NCBI RefSeq assembly: GCF_000346465.2
Contig: NC_034009.1
Location: 26,973,643-27,037,642, forward strand
Origin: Prunus persica
Lineage: Eukaryota; Streptophyta; Magnoliopsida; Rosales; Rosaceae
Direction: 5' to 3'
Length of the DNA stretch: 64,000 nucleotides
The notes beneath the pieces are model-generated. The model ran no database searches and was not told the origin of the DNA. It saw only the letters and a program-made list of their open reading frames with translations. Within the stretch, counting starts at the first letter, position 1; each line of letters begins with the position of its first letter. This document shows, piece by piece, positions 21,937 to 32,573 of the stretch. A program made the position numbers and the translations under genes.

Positions 21937-23401
21937 TAGGGGTGGGCACGGTTCGGTTTGGTCCGGTTTCACCTTCAACCACAGCTGAATCAATTAAACT
22001 TTTACGGTTCGGTGTGGTTCGGTTTGAGCTAAAATTAAAATGAAAACCGAACCAAACCAAACCATTCATATCTGGTTCGGTACGGTTTGGTTCGGCCGGT
22101 TTAGCATAAAAGAAAACATCATTTTCTCTGTGTCACCGAACATGTTCATTCTCAAGTTCCCTAATATCAAACGCATAAAACATTCACTAATCATACAAGA
22201 GGTAAAGAAAAAACATACAAAGAAAAGAAGCTGCAAGCAATAATAATTATTAGAGAACATGATTCTCAAAGAAATACAATCTTATTGTGCTTAATTATAT
22301 AGTTATTACAAAGGAAAAAATAGGACTGGTGGTTTGGTGGCAATTCTCCACACTTGTATCTTCCCAAGTGCTGCACCAGCTTTTGTGTGGTATTAAAAAC
22401 ACTAAGGAGGCATGAGATTCCTCTGTTGGTTTCCTCCCCAAGTATGTCTCTTCTGTTGTTCACAACATTTGATCTTCTCTCTTGTGAACAGGCATCAAGC
22501 ATTAATATCACATAAGCAACATTTTATATACATTATTCTATGAACAAAACTAAATCAAAGCAAGGTATGCTACAGTCTTTTTGTACAATAAAATAGATTA
22601 GCATATTTTACAACCATAAAAATGAAAAATTAGGCCTCATAGAAAATACCATTTTATTTTTCAACTCTCTAACTTTTTATATATAACCAGTTATTGGAGA
22701 CAATACAAAAAATAAAGTAGTAGACAGAACTAGCATATTTTACAAACCTAGCTGATGATGACGATCCACCACCAACAATATTCCCATAATCAATCCTTGA
22801 ATAACCTGGTGGTCGATGATGGAACTTGGGTTTTGTAGAGATGGATTTCGCTGAGGACAAATGGGTGGGTTTCGCCGAGTTCGAATCATGTTGGCTTGAG
22901 TTAGCGTCGAGGGAGAGGGAGAGGGAGATGTAGCAGAGAGACAAAGAGAGAGGGAGAGGTAGCAGAGAGAGGGAGAGGTAGCAGAGAGAGATGGAGAAAT
23001 AATGAGAGGGAGTTGCGGCTAGGGTTAAGAGACGAAGGAAGGGAGATAGGAGAGAGGCTCTTCTGAGGGAGAGAGAATGCTTAGATAACTTAGATGTGTC
23101 CGTGAGTTGTAGTTTTGGAGTCCAATCAAGTGTTGCAGGGTACATGGTACACTCTTAAATAACCACTCAAACCTTGCCACATGTAAACTAAATTAAATAA
23201 ATAATAAATTGATTTATAATCGGTCCGGTTCGGTTTAGGACAGTTTTTAAAACTCTCAAACCACAGCTGAACCAAACCAAACCGGTTTGGTTCGGTTTTT
23301 CAAAATGTTGACTTTTTCTTTGGTCAAAACCAAATCAAACCAATCCAATATAATCGGTTCGGCCGGATTGACCGGATCGGCCGGATTGATGCCCACCCCT
23401 A
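21937..23401. mobile_element. Non-autonomous hAT element, copy 1
   Basis: A 1465-bp element with termini TAGGGGTGGGC and GCCCACCCCTA, matching the hAT terminal consensus. A perfect 8-bp duplication CCTACAGA lies at 21929-21936 and 23402-23409. The subterminal regions (about 150 bp each) are packed with GGTTCGG/CCGAACC and GGCCGGATTG-type short repeats in both orientations, likely transposase-binding sites. No transposase is encoded. The element matches 43413-44878 almost base for base. Confidence 0.92.
22669..23145 (-). CDS. Internal 158-residue frame of hAT copy 1
   Basis: An open frame starting MYPATLDWTPKL, followed by a Leu/Ser-rich stretch from an AGAGGGAGAGGTAG minisatellite and then PKFHHRPPGY. 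It is kept open in the second copy with only about three residue changes, but both copies are young, so this is weak evidence of selection. The non-repetitive ends could come from a captured host gene. I do not recognise it, and it may not be translated. Confidence 0.2.
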   Translation of the reverse strand: MYPATLDWTPKLQLTDTSKLSKHSLSLRRASLLSPFLRLLTLAATPSHYFSISLCYLSLSLLPLPLSLSLCYISLSLSLDANSSQHDSNSAKPTHLSSAKSISTKPKFHHRPPGYSRIDYGNIVGGGSSSSARFVKYASSVYYFIFCIVSNNWLYIKS

Positions 23402-23593
23402 CCTACAGATGAATGCAGAGGATAAATTCTTCCTTCTCGATTCCTATGTGTATGCATATAAAACGATCATTTCGAGTTTACAAAATTCATTTGCTAATAT
23501 GAATTGGAGTGCTAATTACTATCGCCGATTTGAAATAATGAATTTGTCATTTAGTTGGTAAATTATTAAATTTATGATATAAAGTTATAAATA

Positions 23594-25662
23594 GAGTTTT
23601 TCTATTTAAACCCTGATGGATATATTTTATATTATATATTTAACCTCATTCTTAGTATATTTTGGTTAATATCTTGGAAGAATTTTGATACTTTGAATTA
23701 TATTTCCAATATATGACTTTCGACTCTCTCTAGAGCAAAACATAATCAAATTGAGGAATTTTGGAGTAATTCCAGTTGGAGGACATTCTTGAGTCACTTA
23801 GCTTGATCGTACCAAAATTTCAGATTTTTCTTCCAAGCGGTTATTTTCTGGCAACAAAATAAAGGAACAGTGCGCGGTGCTGAAATAGTGACGTGTTGGG
23901 CTTTTATTGCGTTTTTGGAGCCCAAGATGACCTCGGATGGGTTCGTGGCCTTCTAGAGAAGTGTTCAGAACATTTTCATCTTTAAAACAAGCTATCTTTG
24001 GCCAGATTTGGAGGAGATTTGGGGCCAAAACGTGGCTGGGCAGATTTTGGGCAGATTCTCCTATTCCAATTTGGACTTTATTTCCTAGTATTATTTTATT
24101 TAATTAGTTTCCTTGTGGGGATAGAAAAGCTGTACATTGGCAGCTAGGTTTTAAGGGGTATTTAAGCTCTTTCTCACAAGGAATTGAGGACTCCCTTTTT
24201 CACTTTTGAACTTTGTATTGTGGAGAGCAATTGCTAGGGTTTTGGGTTTTCACAACTTTCAGGTGTTTTCGTTCTTTTCTTCTTAATGATATTTTCTTGG
24301 ATTTCAATTATGAGTATGCGTAACTAAATTTCTTTTGCTAGGGTGAAGCCTTGAACCTTAGCATGAATATGTGATTTTTATTTAATTGTTTATGATGAGT
24401 GCATGCCTACTTGAATTATTAATCACTGTTTTAAACTATCTAATTGTCTTAATGCCTGATCACCATTAGGATCTTTAGAAAAGTAATTGGATGCAATTTT
24501 GGTCGGAAGGTTCCCTGAAATTGATGCTAGCTTCTTGTGATTAATAATTGTAATTTCACTTCAGATGAATACCACGTCTTAAGGGTTGCATGGTTTTTCA
24601 AAGGGTTTTCACAAAACTTAATGAATCTTTCATGTTCAGATTTGATCCGAATGTTCGGACGGGTTGCATGTTAGATATACGTTCTGTGTTGGAGGTTCCA
24701 AGTAGAATATACATTAGGAAAACCTAACCTTCAAAGTGGCATGTTTGCAAATCATAAGTAATTGGTAAAAGTTCATAGGATTGCTAGGTGATGGTGAAAC
24801 CCTAGTACTTTTATAAATTGATATTCAAAACTCTTTCCTTCAATTGTATTTGTTTTTAGAATCAACCAAATTCATAATCATCTTTCTTGACCTTTTATTT
24901 TAAGTAGTTATTTGGAATTTGTTTTTACATAAATTGCTAATTAGTCATTGAGGAAAACGACCTTGCATGAGCATCTATACTACAATAGCCTTGTATTCTT
25001 GCAAGTATTTTATGTGATTTTAACTCTGTTTGCACAAGTACTAAAAATCATATCAAACCCCACACTTCTCTTTGTTCATCCCATATTCTAAGTTCACCCC
25101 AACTTCTAATTTAAATTTTCACAATTTCTAAGCAAACCTCACTATCTTCCCAAACTACCTCTAAATACACACACCAGAAAAATAAAGAGATAAAAACACT
25201 GTTGCCAAGAAAATAAAAATGACAGCTGATGAAAATGGGGGATATTTATTTGTTGCGAGGTTAGTAGAAGAGACAATCTTGCACAAGGAAGAGCCCAAGG
25301 AGCTCAAAGTTTCTGAATTGGCTCCAAAAGAGTTGAATGTTGGTGAAACTGAAGAAGAAATCAAAGAAACCTTTGAAATAGTGTCTAAAGCTAATTCTCA
25401 AAGCACTGACGTAGTTTCCAAAGATGAGATCATTGCTTATTAGATAGTCCATGAAGGGAATCAAAAGAGCAACTTCAAATGCTATCTTTTATATTGCTTC
25501 ATAAAGAAATGGAGATCAAAGCTTATGAACATGAGATGTATTAGGGTTAAATACTAAGTTGGATGACTTTTTTGTCTTTTTACACAATAATAAAACTTAA
25601 GAGTTTAATAATTTAAGTATTCGGGTGAACAAAGAAATTGTGGGGTTTAAATAGAAAAACTC
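23594..25662. mobile_element. MULE-like element with 20-bp TIRs carrying LTR-like sequence
   Basis: A 2069-bp element with perfect 20-bp inverted ends GAGTTTTTCTATTTAAACCC. A 9-bp duplication TTATAAATA flanks it at 23585-23593 and 25663-25671, which is typical of Mutator-like insertion. The interior at 23740-25060 looks like retrotransposon LTR, with a GGGGTATTTAAGCTCTTTCTC promoter-like stretch. Near the right end is a small ORF. No transposase is visible, so mobilisation would be in trans. Confidence 0.82.
25219..25443 (+). CDS. Small acidic ORF inside the MULE-like element
   Basis: A 74-residue plus frame (MTADENGGYLFVARLVEE, then Lys/Glu-rich sequence ending DEIIAY). It is strongly acidic with no membrane segment. 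I do not recognise a family. It may be a captured host or retrotransposon coding fragment, or chance. Confidence 0.2.
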   Translation: MTADENGGYLFVARLVEETILHKEEPKELKVSELAPKELNVGETEEEIKETFEIVSKANSQSTDVVSKDEIIAY

Positions 25663-25671
25663 TTATAAATA

Positions 25672-26899
25672 TTCATTTGATTGGCTGACTTATGAATTAA
25701 TTAGGGTGCTAACAGTAAATATAGTAAAGAATAACAACAGCTTTACTGTCAATTTAAATTATTATGTAGAAATCTTAATGATCTGATATAAGTTAAATGT
25801 ATGACTACTTATTAACTCATCATATTATCATGGTGTAGACATGTACAGTGAATTAAAATTTTAAAAAAATGTAAGCGTATTTTTTTTTTCATTGTTATTG
25901 TACTTTGTCTTATGAGGGGAGACAATCTAAAGTTCTATTGCCCACTACTGTTTTAAAGAGGTCATATATTTTTGTAACCAGGAAAAAAAAAAGAGGTCAT
26001 ATATTTATATAAGTTAATCTAATAATCGATTAATCATTAAAGTGTATAAATTAATCATTATGTGATTTTACGGATGCATATAAATGAAGTTTAACCTTAT
26101 AATTTTCCAAGGTTTCAACGTCGTGAGTATATTTATTTTCATCATATTCATAAGAGATATGGATCACCCAAAGGTAGATCCACTATTCATATAATTGGTG
26201 ATATAAATTAGGTAACTTGTATATGTCTTATTTAGATTTGTTTTTGGATATCCAAAAATAACAAAGCTTTTCTAACTAGGAATATACAGTTACCAATAAT
26301 GTAAAATATATGCATCATAATTGTTTAATTATTGGTATTGTCATATATATCCCAAAGGAGAGTTATGCTGATACGTGTATGATACTCAGACTATATAAGT
26401 ATGATTTATGTTTATTGGAAATGAATTTAGCCACAACATATAATGCAAAAACATTCATAATGGCGGATTAATTTTGCTTATTCTAGTTGAGCTAAGTTTT
26501 TTTCATTTTAACTCAAGTATCTTATGATCTAGAAACTTTGAGCACAAAATAGAAAAGAGAGAAAGACATTGAATTTTACCCTTGATGACTATTTCTTGAA
26601 CAAGCCAAGAATGATCACCTTTGTAGGAAAAGACATTCTTTACTTCCTCTTCTCACAAGCTCCTTAACCCAAGACTCCAAGAGTGAAGTCTTCTACCTCA
26701 CCATCCCAAAATGGACTAGAGATGAGGAGAAATCAACCTAGAGAACTTAGATGCCAGACTTCCTCTAGGTTGGACCAACTTTTGGCTAAGGAAGATGAGA
26801 GGGATGATCTCTCACCTACACATCAAAACACAAGAATGGAATGCCAAAAACCCTAACTAGGTTTTGAGTCAAGTTTAGCTTTTATAGAAAAAAAACACA

Positions 26900-26946
<47 letters not shown>

Positions 26947-27647
26947 GGCTTGTCTTGGGTCCTTAGATTTGTGTTGTCATACAACACTTATCCTTGGGCC
27001 TATTTGCCTTTTGAGTGTTTTGCATTTTCCTTTTAATTATATTTAAAGCCCAATCCAATTCTTTATGTCAAAGTAATTCCATAATTAACTCTTAATTTTG
27101 AATTATAATTTAACTATTAAATCACTATTATAGTCTTACTAATTTGACTCGGTTAATTACTCCGATCAAACATGTTGACTTTCACTTGACCGTTGACTTT
27201 GACCTTTGAATTTTGACTCATAGTTTCTTTTCTCTTCATTTGTTCCTCTAATCTTATTTCTCACTGGGCGATATGTAGGTTCCTTTTAGCAAGGTAGTGG
27301 GTTGACCAAACTTCTCTAAGTTGACTTGTGAAGTAAATCTTGCTATTTAATTCTTCCTATTAGTGAAGGTCAATTTTGATTGAACCTTTCAGGACTTCCA
27401 CAAACCATGGTTAACGCCTAGCAATATGTCATGGTTATCCTAGCTAAATAGGGTGTAGGGAAGAACCTATTCAAATTAGAATGACCGTGCAATTGAATCC
27501 TTCTCTTATACAATTATCCTTATTCACATTATTAGATAATGAAACCTAATATCAAATATCCTAATGTGAATTCCTGTATATGATTATCTCGGTAAGATTT
27601 GAATATTTCTTCTTTCAAATCTTATCCACCACTGTCTGCAAATTGCT
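25672..27647. other. AT-rich spacer and LTR-like remnant
   Basis: 25672-26560 is AT-rich with no recognised feature. 26560-27647 looks like the body of the retrotransposon LTR that ends at 27808, and includes a (GA)n tract at about 26905-26941. No gene is visible. Confidence 0.4.
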
Positions 27648-27808
27648 CTCAGACAAATATCTCAATATGGTAGAAGACTAATCATTCAAAATATGTATGT
27701 TATTTAAATTTAATTGAATTTCCACCTAATGCTATTGTATAAATCATGAAGTTCAAGATCTTATATAATAAATTGGGTCTTATAGTTTTACCCAATATTA
27801 AATTTACA
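27648..27808. mobile_element. Second copy of the LTR end found at 20005-20161
   Basis: It is homologous over ~160 bp to 20005-20161 and ends in the same TTTACA. It could be the 3' LTR of the same degraded element, placing some 7.6 kb with nested insertions between the two, or an independent solo remnant. No primer-binding site follows. Confidence 0.5.
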
Positions 27809-27824
27809 ATTGACACTCACAACT

Positions 27825-28943
27825 AAGGTCTAAAATATCGATAGTCCAAAAACACGAAAATTTCTATGGAAATATTGGGATATTATCAATATCGATAAAA
27901 ATTGAATAAAAACTAGGGAAATTGTAAGAAAAACTTAGAAATTTTTCTTGAAACTTTGGAGGATGTTTATTTAGTCAATTATCTATTACTTTATCTCAAA
28001 AAATTAGAAGGAAATGTATTGCATGATGGGTTTAACTAATTTAAGTTGAGTATATAGTGAGCTGACAAACACTGCGAGTTTAAATATATGTAGTAATTAA
28101 TGAAAGAAGATTAAACACACCAATTTTAGTTTGAGTAAAAAAGTTCTCTTTATTCCTCTATTCATACTAATTTCAGACCTTACATATATTATATGGGGTT
28201 AGGTAAATTTTCATGTAATCATTTATTTATAATTATTTACTACAATATTTTACATTTTATACATTGCATATGGTAAGATACATGAGTGACTTGATACTAC
28301 ATAGAGTTTCTAAAAGATTTAAATTTGAGTTATTTATACTAATACCTCCTGAGGTTTTCGGCTTTTTCACAAAACTCCTTGAGATTTTAGAAATTACAGG
28401 AACACCCCCTGAAGTTTTAAATTGTTTTTACAAAACTCATTTTCATTGATTTTTCGTCCAAAGATTGATGATTTTATATAAAAAATTCTCCAAATGACAA
28501 AGTTGGCCTTTGAGATTAGATTGCATATACTTCATTGAGGTTAATTTTGTCATTTATATAAGTTTTTTTTTTCAATGAAATTATCAAGTTTTGGACAAAC
28601 AATCAAAGAAAAGGGGTTTGTGAAAACAAACTGAAACTTCAGGGGATGTTCGTGTAACTTTTGAGACCTGAGGGGGTTTTGTGAAAACACAAGAAACCTC
28701 AGGGGTGTTAGTATAAATAACTCTTCAAAATTTTCATTGTCTTCATCATCTCAATATTATTGATATTATTGATATTATCGATATTATAATGATATTTTGA
28801 CCAAATATTGTTAAAGTGGGAGAAAAATTATCGACGTCAATATTATTGATATTTGTACGATATGCGTATAGATACGTTTCAAAATATTCTTGACCCAAAA
28901 AAAAATAATATCTCAATATTTCATCGATATTATCGATATTTTA
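27825..28943. mobile_element. ATCGATAT-rich inverted-repeat element, copy A
   Basis: It begins AAGGTCTAAAATATCGATAG and ends with reiterated TATCGATATT and ATCGATATTTTA. The whole unit is homologous, in inverted orientation, to 35411-37331. It has no coding capacity and no clean target duplication, and contains the nested element at 28327-28723. The superfamily is undetermined. Confidence 0.6.
28327..28723. mobile_element. MULE-type MITE nested in copy A
   Basis: A 397-bp element with inverted ends GAGTTATTTATACTAA. Internal CCTGAGGTTT and TTTTCACAAAAC motifs are repeated in mirror order. Its flanks TTTAAATTT and TTCAAAATT each differ by one base from the TTCAAATTT duplication of the sister insertion at 35631-36016, so the 9-bp target site is still recognisable. 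Confidence 0.7.
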
Positions 28944-29538
28944 AATTATTCTCACTACCTTTTACGAAATGATTTTTACGTTGGCAAACAGATATTTCCG
29001 TATCAATTTATTTTTGTGGCCCGTGGTTTTCTTGGGTTTATAGATATTTGACAGATCATGCATTGCTTTTTGTCCATTAGGTTGAAGCAGCACTTGGAAA
29101 GTGGGAACATAAATCCGATGTGAAATTAACTTTATATATGTGGAGAATTTTGAAACCAATAATGAACACAAACTTGTCAAAGTTTGGATAGTCCTTACTT
29201 ATTGTCTTATCTAAAGGGTTGGTAATCTGGTCACTCAGTGCAAAGGGATATTTCCTTTTTCTTTCGTCATTGAGGTTAATTATAATCAACTCCAAAATGA
29301 AAAAATTCCAACAACAAACCCCAAAATGATCAATTAAAAATGATCATGTAAGGTCCAAAATACCCTAATCTAAAGCCTACGCTTTAAAATGTCAAAATCA
29401 ACACCTCAAATCTCACAACAATGTTAGAAATTTACATTTTTGTATCACATTTGTTTTTATCAACCGACGAACCCCAAGCTCGATAAACAAAAAAACATTC
29501 TTAGCATCCAAATGAAAAAAGAAAAAGAAAAAGTAACG
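28944..29538. other. Intergenic, 3' flank of the WD40 gene
   Basis: AT-rich spacer with no gene recognised. Its right end probably includes the 3' UTR of the minus-strand WD40 gene. Confidence 0.5.
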
Positions 29539-30849
29539 TTAAAAAAAGGGAACATGTATTTGCCAGAGCTTAATATCACAATCCAAACTCCCACTGTAAA
29601 CAAGAAAAGAATCACCAGAATCATCAGAATCCTCACTTCTATTGTTACAAGCTGCAGTCAAACACTTAACGGGCTTCCTGTGACCTTCCAACACAGCCAA
29701 ACAAGAATAGCCGATGCTCCTATTATGATCATCATCAACTAGCCGCCCTGATCTCCTCCAAACCCTAACACTACAATCCGCCGACCCACTAAACACCAAA
29801 TCCGCCACCACAGCCAAGCACAATATGGCCTTGCTGTGTCCCCTCAGCGCACCCACCACCACCATGCCGCCGCCTTCAACGCCACGATCTCTTTCCCACA
29901 CTAAAATTGACCGATCGCACGCACCGGAGTAGAGCACAGAGCCATCGGAGCTAAAAGCCAAAGCATTCACAGCCGACTTGTGCCTCTCCAGCGTAGCATC
30001 AAGCACGACCGACTTATTAACTTTCTTCCACACCTTTATTTTCTTGTCTGCAGAGCAGGTGTAGACGAACTCCCCGTCACGCGACGACGCTATAGCGTTG
30101 ATGGCGTCGTCGTGGGCGTTGCTCACCGACTCCAAGCATCTGAAATCCGACGTCCGCCAGATTTTGAACGTGCGGTCCCACGAGGCGGAGTAGAGAAACG
30201 ACCCGTCGTTGGATATGGCTAGGGCGGAGACTGTGTCGACGTGGTGCACCCAGGTGCACTTCTTGTGTCGCCGGATTTGGACATAGTCCTTGGGAGAAAA
30301 GAATCGTGGGACCCGGTCTTTTAGGGTGGGGAGGGTGGCGATGCATTTGAAGTGTTTTTGATGATCGTGTGGGTTTTTGATGAGATTGATGTCGATTTTC
30401 CAGACCCGGATTTTGTGGTCTTGGTGAGCGCTGAATAGTAGCTCCCCAACGACCGCTAGAGACTTAACCGTGCTGTTGGTGGTGGCTACCACCTTGTTGG
30501 GTGATGAAGGGCGTAATCGGCTCCATGCTATGATCTGACCGTTGGATAAGCCGCTGTATAGGAAGTTTCCGGAGAGGGCTAGGGAGCATACGTAGGAGGA
30601 GGAGGTTTGGGTTTTGAGGGTGGCTATGCAGAGGTGGTGGGTGGTTGGGGCTTCTAGAACAAGTTGAAGTTGGTTGGAGATTGAGGTAGTGAGAGAAGGG
30701 ACAGATGGTAAACTTGGTTGGGAAGAGAGAGAGGAGGAGGAAGAGGTTGATGCTTCTGATTGGAGGAGGTGATTGGAAATATTGGAGTGATCTTCATGAG
30801 ATTCTTCTGTGCTTGTGTGACATGGCAAGGGATATGGAACAAGTCCCAT
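29539..30849 (-). CDS. JINGUBANG-like WD40 repeat protein (436 aa, intronless)
   Basis: A single-exon minus-strand gene. Residues 1-60 are Ser-rich and probably disordered, and residues ~75-436 form a seven-bladed WD40 propeller. Blades end at IIAW (~109), IRVW (150), FKIW (231), IKVW (274), ILVW (318), VRVW (364) and IKLW (429). The long insert HDHQKHFKCIATLPTLKDRV, the SPKDYVQIRRHKKCTWVHHVD segment and the overall length match the plant JINGUBANG family. The Arabidopsis founder restrains pollen germination; whether this copy does so is inference. WD40 proteins act as scaffolds without catalysis. The ATG at 30849 precedes a typical MGLVP start, and no upstream in-frame extension is needed. 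A one-blade fragment related to it lies at 19442-19507. Confidence 0.92.
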   Translation of the reverse strand: MGLVPYPLPCHTSTEESHEDHSNISNHLLQSEASTSSSSSLSSQPSLPSVPSLTTSISNQLQLVLEAPTTHHLCIATLKTQTSSSYVCSLALSGNFLYSGLSNGQIIAWSRLRPSSPNKVVATTNSTVKSLAVVGELLFSAHQDHKIRVWKIDINLIKNPHDHQKHFKCIATLPTLKDRVPRFFSPKDYVQIRRHKKCTWVHHVDTVSALAISNDGSFLYSASWDRTFKIWRTSDFRCLESVSNAHDDAINAIASSRDGEFVYTCSADKKIKVWKKVNKSVVLDATLERHKSAVNALAFSSDGSVLYSGACDRSILVWERDRGVEGGGMVVVGALRGHSKAILCLAVVADLVFSGSADCSVRVWRRSGRLVDDDHNRSIGYSCLAVLEGHRKPVKCLTAACNNRSEDSDDSGDSFLVYSGSLDCDIKLWQIHVPFF

Positions 30850-32573
30850 TAAAGAAAGCTTTGGTTTAAAAAAAGAAAGATAAAAGCTTCTGTTCGGTTT
30901 GTTAGAATGAGTTTACCTTCTTATGAAGAGAAGATATGGAGTTTGAAAAAGGTTACCGCGATGACCCGCTGGAACGTTCATTTTCTAACTTTTCTTGACA
31001 ATAAACTAGTGGCGAACAGATAAAGAGAAGGCCAGATTCTTCCACCGAAACCAGCTGCAGTACTGCTGCTGGTGTAGGATGCAAGTTAGATATATTAGCC
31101 TCTCGACCTTTTTTTTTCAAATGGCATGGCTTCGTTGGTTAGCTCTTGGGTTGGGAAAAGAGATATTGCTATCAATTGGCCTAATAATTAGTTAAAAGCT
31201 TTTATGGATTTGCCATTTGAAGGATAATGCATTCCACTTTCCTTTGTTGCTGTACAAATATAGCTGAAAGTAGAAAAGTATGGGGCCCTTAGGTCATTTT
31301 GCTGATGTGTATAATTAGGTTAGAGCAATTCATGATGCTATAGCTAACCACCGCTCTTGATGCAGTGCTTGAATCTTTACTTTTTTGGATCAGAATTTTG
31401 AATTTAATTAATCAAATAACTGACTTTAAAAAAGGGTTGGAAATATAAAATCTGGGTCGGCATGAGTCCAATTCTCTGCAAGGACTTTTCCGCTTTCATA
31501 TTGTGGAATTTGTCGACCAAGTAACGTCTTTATCATTCACATTGTTTTTTGTAAAGACTAGCCACTAACTTTTCCGCACTCGCTATTAGCTAGCAAAGTT
31601 TGGCATGGCGGACCAAATGCAAAGGACTAACATAAAAAGTCTGTCAAAACATTGGACCATAATTGTGGTGCGTCATATATTGGACCAAGAATGGATCGAA
31701 ATGATAAAGAAGGTTCCATTCACTTGCGAAGATGCCAACCCTTTTCCTCTTTCATACTGAGAATTAATGCAATGGTAATGGTTCATACAAATTTTTTTTT
31801 TCCTTTTTGGCCTGCTTAATGGTATAAATTTTCTTTCATGTGTTATTTAATTAACAAATTAATAACTCTTGGATATGATTCAGTTAAGGTTTCATCTTCA
31901 TGGTAAGTTTATACGTACTCATCAGAATTTGCCCTTGACGTAGAAGCATCGTTCAACATTTTTTATTCAATGGGCTTACACTAATAGCAAGAGACTTGTA
32001 GTTCAAGTAGTTAAAAACATTATTCAGCGCTGGTAATCAATAAGCATGGACTAGTAATTGGGCTTGTAAATCAAAGATGAACCAGTATAACAAAACGGGT
32101 GGCCCATTTGCACTTCCATAACAAAATTATAAGACGGAAATGGGCTTCTGAATGTATCCCAATCAGAACAGAGAACGAATGATAACAAATTTAAACTTCT
32201 TTTTGTTGAAGTCAGACCAATTATTGCATCGTAGGTGAACAGCTCACCGACCTGCAGATATTTTATACTTTGGTTGAGGCTAATAAAATTATAATGTATG
32301 TATTTTAAAATTTAATAAATAAAAATGTATATATATATATATATATGTACAAGTGGCGTCCTAACTGTATTCAACTGTATCTGAATACCAAAAATAAAAT
32401 AAAAAAATCCTACAAAAATAAAATTTAAAATAAGTATCATACAAGTAAGTAAGATATGGCCTGTCAGTAGAGTGCCAAATCCCCAATAATTACCCCAAAA
32501 AATTATAAATAATAAAACAATCTAAGCTAAATCTAACTTTAAAATCAATAAAACCAAACAATATGAGAAAAAA
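30850..32573. other. Intergenic DNA between the WD40 and metalloproteinase genes
   Basis: It contains the WD40 gene's promoter side (right after 30850) and the metalloproteinase 3' flank. A (TA)n tract lies at 32331-32346. No gene or clear transposon is recognised. Confidence 0.5.
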
